Shown: positions 33,494-36,960 of the stretch, piece after piece
Position numbering within the stretch: position 1 is the stretch's first letter
How the letters are laid out: every line of letters starts with the position of its first letter
Assembly: GCA_031296305.1 (NCBI GenBank)
Contig: JARLFZ010000033.1
Span: 1 to 36,960 of the forward strand
DNA: 36,960 nucleotides
Source: Occallatibacter sp.
GTDB lineage: Bacteria > Acidobacteriota > Terriglobia > Terriglobales > Acidobacteriaceae
Direction of reading: 5' to 3'
Notes under the pieces: model-generated
Databases searched by the model: none
What the model saw: only the letters and a program-made list of their open reading frames with translations
Told to the model about the DNA's origin: nothing
Position numbers and translations under genes: made by a program

Positions 33494-34129
33494 GTGCGTA
33501 TTTCCCGCCCGCTTTGCCTGTTGCGAATTGTCTTTGTCCTTGGAATCGGTCTCGGCAGCACTAGGGCATCGTACCCTGCCACTCCCAGCTTCACCATCAC
33601 GGCCACGAGCGTGAGCCTGCCCGGCCAGGGCACCGGTTCAAGCCAAATCACTCTCACTTCGGTCAATGGATTTGCGGGCACTGTTGGCGTCTCATGCTAT
33701 GAGCCAGTGGTCACCAACGCCACCGAGCCAGTGCTCCCCAGTTGCGCCGAGCCCGTTAAGAATCTCGTGGTGCCTGCTAACGGTTCGGTCAGCGGAGCGA
33801 TACTCTTCTATCCGCCATGGGAAACCAGTCACGAAACTGCTTCGCTGTTTACGCGCACCAAGCCACACTACTCTGAACCGCTGCTGGGAGGCGTCTTCAT
33901 CGGTTGTGGGTTACTGGGATGGCGGTTAAGAAAAACCTTGAATCGATGCGGCGCACTCGTCGCGGCCGCGGTGTTCTGCCTGTCATTGGCAGGACTTGTA
34001 GGATGCATGGGTCACGGCGGCCTCGCAATGACGCCCGGAACCTATGCCTATACGATTTCAGGAGCGTCGACGGGGATGACCCAAACCACAACCGCCTCCG
34101 TCACCGTGCAATGCAATTCGTGTCCATAG
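33494..34129 (+). CDS. Small secreted protein resembling the C-terminal module of acidobacterial surface proteins
   Basis: The 211-residue protein has a signal peptide (about 1-26), an Ig-like stretch (31-105; SFTITATSVSLPGQGTGSSQ, then VNGFAGTVGVSC), a hydrophobic segment with a basic end (130-148; LLGGVFIGCGLLGWRLRK), a second hydrophobic run ending in a lipobox-like LVGC (C171), and a final beta unit TPGTYAYTISGASTG...TVTVQC. The order of TM, basic residues, cysteine and TPGTY unit is what I recall at the C-terminal end of very large acidobacterial cell-surface proteins; here it is almost free-standing. Start is GTG at 33494. Role unknown, probably envelope. Confidence 0.65.
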   Translation: MRISRPLCLLRIVFVLGIGLGSTRASYPATPSFTITATSVSLPGQGTGSSQITLTSVNGFAGTVGVSCYEPVVTNATEPVLPSCAEPVKNLVVPANGSVSGAILFYPPWETSHETASLFTRTKPHYSEPLLGGVFIGCGLLGWRLRKTLNRCGALVAAAVFCLSLAGLVGCMGHGGLAMTPGTYAYTISGASTGMTQTTTASVTVQCNSCP

Positions 34130-34169
34130 ACGAACTGGTCTGCGCTCTGGATCAAGATTGTTGAACCTT

Positions 34170-36626
34170 TTACTGCCGCAACTCCACCAGCGTTGCGCCC
34201 TGGCCGCCCTCGTTCTGCGGGGCCTCTTCAATTCCCGCCACATGCGGATGTTTCTTCAAGAACTCACGCACGCCGCGGCGCAAAATCCCCGCCCCGTGGC
34301 CGTGAATGACGCGCACCTTCGGCAGCCCGGCAAGAAATGCGCGATCGAGATATTTTTCAAGCTCGTCGGTTGCCTCATCCACCGTGCGGCCAATCAGATT
34401 GATTTCCATCCGCATCGCGTCCGTGTTCGCGCTGGTCACCGAAACATGCACGCCTATTTGTTTCCGCGCCGCGCCGAGTGGATCGGCCTTCGCTGCGACC
34501 GCACCTGACGCTTCCGCAAGCTCGTCTCGCTTGACTCGCATCTTGATCGGGCCTAGAGCAACTTCAAACAGATCCTTTTCCACTTCGCGCTGCACAGTTC
34601 CGATTTTTCCCATCGACTTGATGAGCACGCGATCGCCCGGCGCGATATGCCGCAACACGTGCGGCTGCGCGTTAGCGTCGCCCTGATCCGCGCCGGTACG
34701 ATGCGCCACCACTGTCTGGTTAAAGCTCTCCTGGAACTCGCGTCGCAGCCGCTGCATGCGCCGTTCAGCTTCTTTCGACAGCTTCTGCTGCGCCACGCGG
34801 TCCTCGACGGCGCGCACGTTCTCGCGCATCTGGTACTCGAACTCCTTCATCAGCGAGGCCAGTTTTCCTTCGAGCTCGCGCACGCGATTGCGGACTTCTG
34901 CGTCACCCTCGCGCTCCAGCTTCTTGCGTTCTTGGTTGAGCGCGTATTGCTGCTCGCGCGCGGCCTTGCGCTCCACCTCAAGTTCTGCCAATTCGGAATG
35001 CAGCTTGTCGAGAAAGCGCGCCACGTCGGCCTGTTGCGAGCCCAGCCGCTCCCGCGCCGCCACAATGATGGCCGTATTCAGCCCCAGCCGTTCGGCCGTC
35101 TGGATGCCCGCCGACGCGCCCGGCACCCCCAAATGAAACTGGTAGTTCGGAACCAGTGTCCTCTCATCCACGCCCGCCGCCGCATTGCGCACGCCCGCGG
35201 TATTCGCCGCGTACACTTTGAGCGAAGTGTGATGCGTTGAGATCAGCGTCCATGCACCGGCCGCAAGAAAATGCACCGCCACGGCCACGGCCAGCGCCGC
35301 ACCCTCCTCGGGATCGGTGGCCGAGCCCAATTCATCCAGCAGCACGAGCGAACGCGCGTCGGCCAGCCGCGAAAGCCGGTCCAGATTCACGATGTGCGCG
35401 GAGAATGTCGAGAGCGCCGCCTCGATCGACTGCGCATCGCCGATGTCGGCGAGGAACGCTGTGAACACCGGGAATTTCGCCACAGCGGCTGGCACCGGAA
35501 TTCCCGCCTGCGCCATTAGCGCCAAAAGCGCCGTGGTTTTCAGCGCCACGGTTTTGCCGCCAGTGTTCGGCCCGCTGATGATCAGTTGCCGCTCTTCGGC
35601 TGTCAACTCCAAATCGAGCGGAACGATGTTGCCTCCCGTTGCGCGCAACCGCTTCTCAAGCAGCGGGTGCCGGCCGCCCTCGACCTGCATCAGCTCTGGT
35701 CCAAAACCAGGAGAAACGCAGCGGAAGTCACGCGCAAAGCGCGCCCGCGCCAGCAAGCTATCCACCAGCGCCAGCACGCGCGCGCCCTCGACCAGACTGT
35801 GCGCGTAGCCCGCCACCTGCCGCGTGAGCGCGACAAAGATGCGGTGAATCTCTTCCTGTTCCTCCTCGATGAGGCGCACCAGTTCGTTGTTTTGCTCGAT
35901 GGTCTCGAGCGGTTCCACGTACACTGTCTGCCCCGAGGAACTCGCTCCGTGAATCACGCCCGTCACGCGCCGTTTCAGCTCCGCGCGCACGGGAATCACG
36001 AAGCGCTCGCCGCGAATCGTAATCAGTTCTTCCTGCGTTGCGCCTTCACCCGTAAGTTTGCGCAGCGCCGATCGCAGGCTTTCCTCAATCACTCTCTGCT
36101 GGCGCTCCTGCTCGCGGCGGATGCGGTTCAGCTCTGGGGAAGCATCGTCGGCAAGCGAACCATCGGGTTGAATCGTGCGCTCGATCGACTCGACGAGCGG
36201 CCGCAGGCTCGTCGTCAGCGCCGCCGACAACTCGGAAAGTCCCGGCAGTTTGCCCACCAGCCGCATGGGTGGCTCGCGCAGTAGCGCTTGCCACGAAGCC
36301 ACGTCGTTCGCCAGCCGCGCCACGCTCTGTAGCTCCGCCGCTTCCAGCGCCGCGCCTGCAATTTGTGCCTTGGCGGCCAATTGCGTTGGGTCGAGCAGGC
36401 CGCCGAGAGGAATCGAAACCTGTTCCTCAAGCAGCAGCCGCACCTCGCTCACCAGCCGATGCTGGCGGCCGATCCACTCCTCATCAGTCGAGGGCTGCAA
36501 CGTGAGAATGGCTGCGCGGCCCACCGGAGAAGCGGCGTAGCCTGCAACCAGCCCGAGCAGCGGCTCCCACTCGAGAGCGGCATAGTCGGCGTGTTCGACC
36601 GGCGACGAAATGGGATCGAGAAGCAT
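34170..36626 (-). CDS. mutS2: MutS2 family ATPase with Smr domain
   Basis: The 818-residue protein has an N-terminal clamp/lever region (1-320), the MutS-type ATPase with SGPNTGGKTVALKT and the Walker B LVLLDELGSATDPEEGAAL, then a long coiled coil (about 540-650, rich in E, K and R) and a C-terminal Smr nuclease domain with VRVIHGHGAGILRRGV. MutS2 lacks the mismatch-recognition domain and acts in limiting recombination or in rescue of collided ribosomes, depending on the species. The full set of domains is present. It converges with the small surface-module gene and is preceded by a racemase gene in the same direction. Confidence 0.95.
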   Translation of the reverse strand: MLLDPISSPVEHADYAALEWEPLLGLVAGYAASPVGRAAILTLQPSTDEEWIGRQHRLVSEVRLLLEEQVSIPLGGLLDPTQLAAKAQIAGAALEAAELQSVARLANDVASWQALLREPPMRLVGKLPGLSELSAALTTSLRPLVESIERTIQPDGSLADDASPELNRIRREQERQQRVIEESLRSALRKLTGEGATQEELITIRGERFVIPVRAELKRRVTGVIHGASSSGQTVYVEPLETIEQNNELVRLIEEEQEEIHRIFVALTRQVAGYAHSLVEGARVLALVDSLLARARFARDFRCVSPGFGPELMQVEGGRHPLLEKRLRATGGNIVPLDLELTAEERQLIISGPNTGGKTVALKTTALLALMAQAGIPVPAAVAKFPVFTAFLADIGDAQSIEAALSTFSAHIVNLDRLSRLADARSLVLLDELGSATDPEEGAALAVAVAVHFLAAGAWTLISTHHTSLKVYAANTAGVRNAAAGVDERTLVPNYQFHLGVPGASAGIQTAERLGLNTAIIVAARERLGSQQADVARFLDKLHSELAELEVERKAAREQQYALNQERKKLEREGDAEVRNRVRELEGKLASLMKEFEYQMRENVRAVEDRVAQQKLSKEAERRMQRLRREFQESFNQTVVAHRTGADQGDANAQPHVLRHIAPGDRVLIKSMGKIGTVQREVEKDLFEVALGPIKMRVKRDELAEASGAVAAKADPLGAARKQIGVHVSVTSANTDAMRMEINLIGRTVDEATDELEKYLDRAFLAGLPKVRVIHGHGAGILRRGVREFLKKHPHVAGIEEAPQNEGGQGATLVELRQ

Positions 36627-36667
36627 CTTCAGAAACTATGGTAGCGTTTCGGGGTGTTGCGATGCTC

Positions 36668-36960
36668 TCACCGCGCCGTTTGTGCTGCCGCACCTTGCGT
36701 GGCCCTGCGCAGCGCCGCGCGCGCCAGCAGCCGCGTGGAGTCGAGCGTGGGCAGTGGCGAGTTTGCGTCGTTCATGAGCAGCGGAATCTCGGTGCAGCCC
36801 AGGACTACGGCGTCGCATCCTTCCGCCTTCATGCGCCCAATGATGCGCTGGAACGTCACAACGGCCTCGGGCTTGACGATGCCGTACGTCAGCTCATCCA
36901 TAATGATGCGGTTAATCTCTTCGCGCTCTTCGGCGTTGGGGCGCAGAGCTTCGATGCCGC
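36668..36960 (-). CDS. Aspartate/glutamate racemase family protein, C-terminal part (cut by window edge)
   Basis: The last 97 residues of a PLP-independent amino acid racemase are present; the N-terminal part lies beyond the window. The second catalytic cysteine is seen in CDAVVLGCTEIPLLM, followed by the family's LPTLDSTRLLARAA. The frame runs open to the edge, reading GIEALRPNAEEREEINRII upstream of MDELTYGIV. It would interconvert L- and D-aspartate or glutamate; hydantoin racemase is a related alternative. It reads toward mutS2 with about 40 bases between. Confidence 0.88.
   Translation of the reverse strand, partial: GIEALRPNAEEREEINRIIMDELTYGIVKPEAVVTFQRIIGRMKAEGCDAVVLGCTEIPLLMNDANSPLPTLDSTRLLARAALRRATQGAAAQTAR

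Noticed and set aside
1..36960. CRISPR array, tRNA or rRNA genes, prophage or defence island
   Set aside because: I found no regularly spaced direct repeats, no cloverleaf or rRNA-like sequence, and no cas, phage or restriction genes.

Overview
The window is high-GC bacterial DNA that most resembles the Acidobacteriota, probably class Terriglobia. The reasons are the gene families present, the short conserved protein starting MARGWESKSVEEQ, a stand-alone copy of the C-terminal module seen on acidobacterial surface proteins, SpoIIE phosphatases with a 7TM sensor, and many short palindromic intergenic repeats. The lineage is an inference; no rRNA gene or other marker is present. I found no tRNA, rRNA, CRISPR array or prophage.

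Layout. Positions 1-160 hold the first 19 codons of a transposase leaving the window, next to a half copy of an interspersed repeat. Positions 221-1658 hold a glutaredoxin, a DUF985 cupin and a small exported protein. Positions 1671-5055 (minus strand) hold tadA and a full arginine-to-putrescine route: pyruvoyl arginine decarboxylase, N-carbamoylputrescine amidase (aguB) and agmatine deiminase (aguA). Positions 5321-9335 (plus) hold a secreted serine-hydrolase-like protein, NADP isocitrate dehydrogenase and malate dehydrogenase. A strong two-way terminator separates mdh from phoU.

Positions 10187-21136 form a sugar-acid region: an ACS-type transporter, an FAH-fold 2-keto-3-deoxypentonate dehydratase, a YjhG-type xylonate dehydratase, an SDR, GarR (tartronate semialdehyde reductase), a split transketolase, a second ACS-type transporter and a 2-oxoglutarate-semialdehyde dehydrogenase. 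The two dehydratases and the aldehyde dehydrogenase together make a Weimberg-type route from D-xylonate to 2-oxoglutarate. The transketolase/garR/SDR operon appears to serve a linked pathway whose substrate I cannot name.

Positions 21535-27445 hold mostly single enzymes: an Fcy1-like cytosine deaminase, an MDR oxidoreductase, a YdfG-like SDR with a beta-hydroxyacid dehydrogenase, a membrane protein, a DUF971 protein and a TSUP permease. Positions 27718-29854 hold a 7TM-SpoIIE phosphatase preceded by the collapsed remnant of a tandem paralogue. Positions 30016-33312 hold hsp20 and clpB, each with clear signals. The window ends with a small surface-module protein, mutS2 and a partial aspartate/glutamate racemase.

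The most unusual non-coding signal is a two-hairpin element (GGGGCTAAAGCCCC plus GGCACGACTGAAGTCGTGCC type). Every copy lies in the same orientation, upstream of a minus-strand gene. In one case it runs right up to the start codon of aguA.
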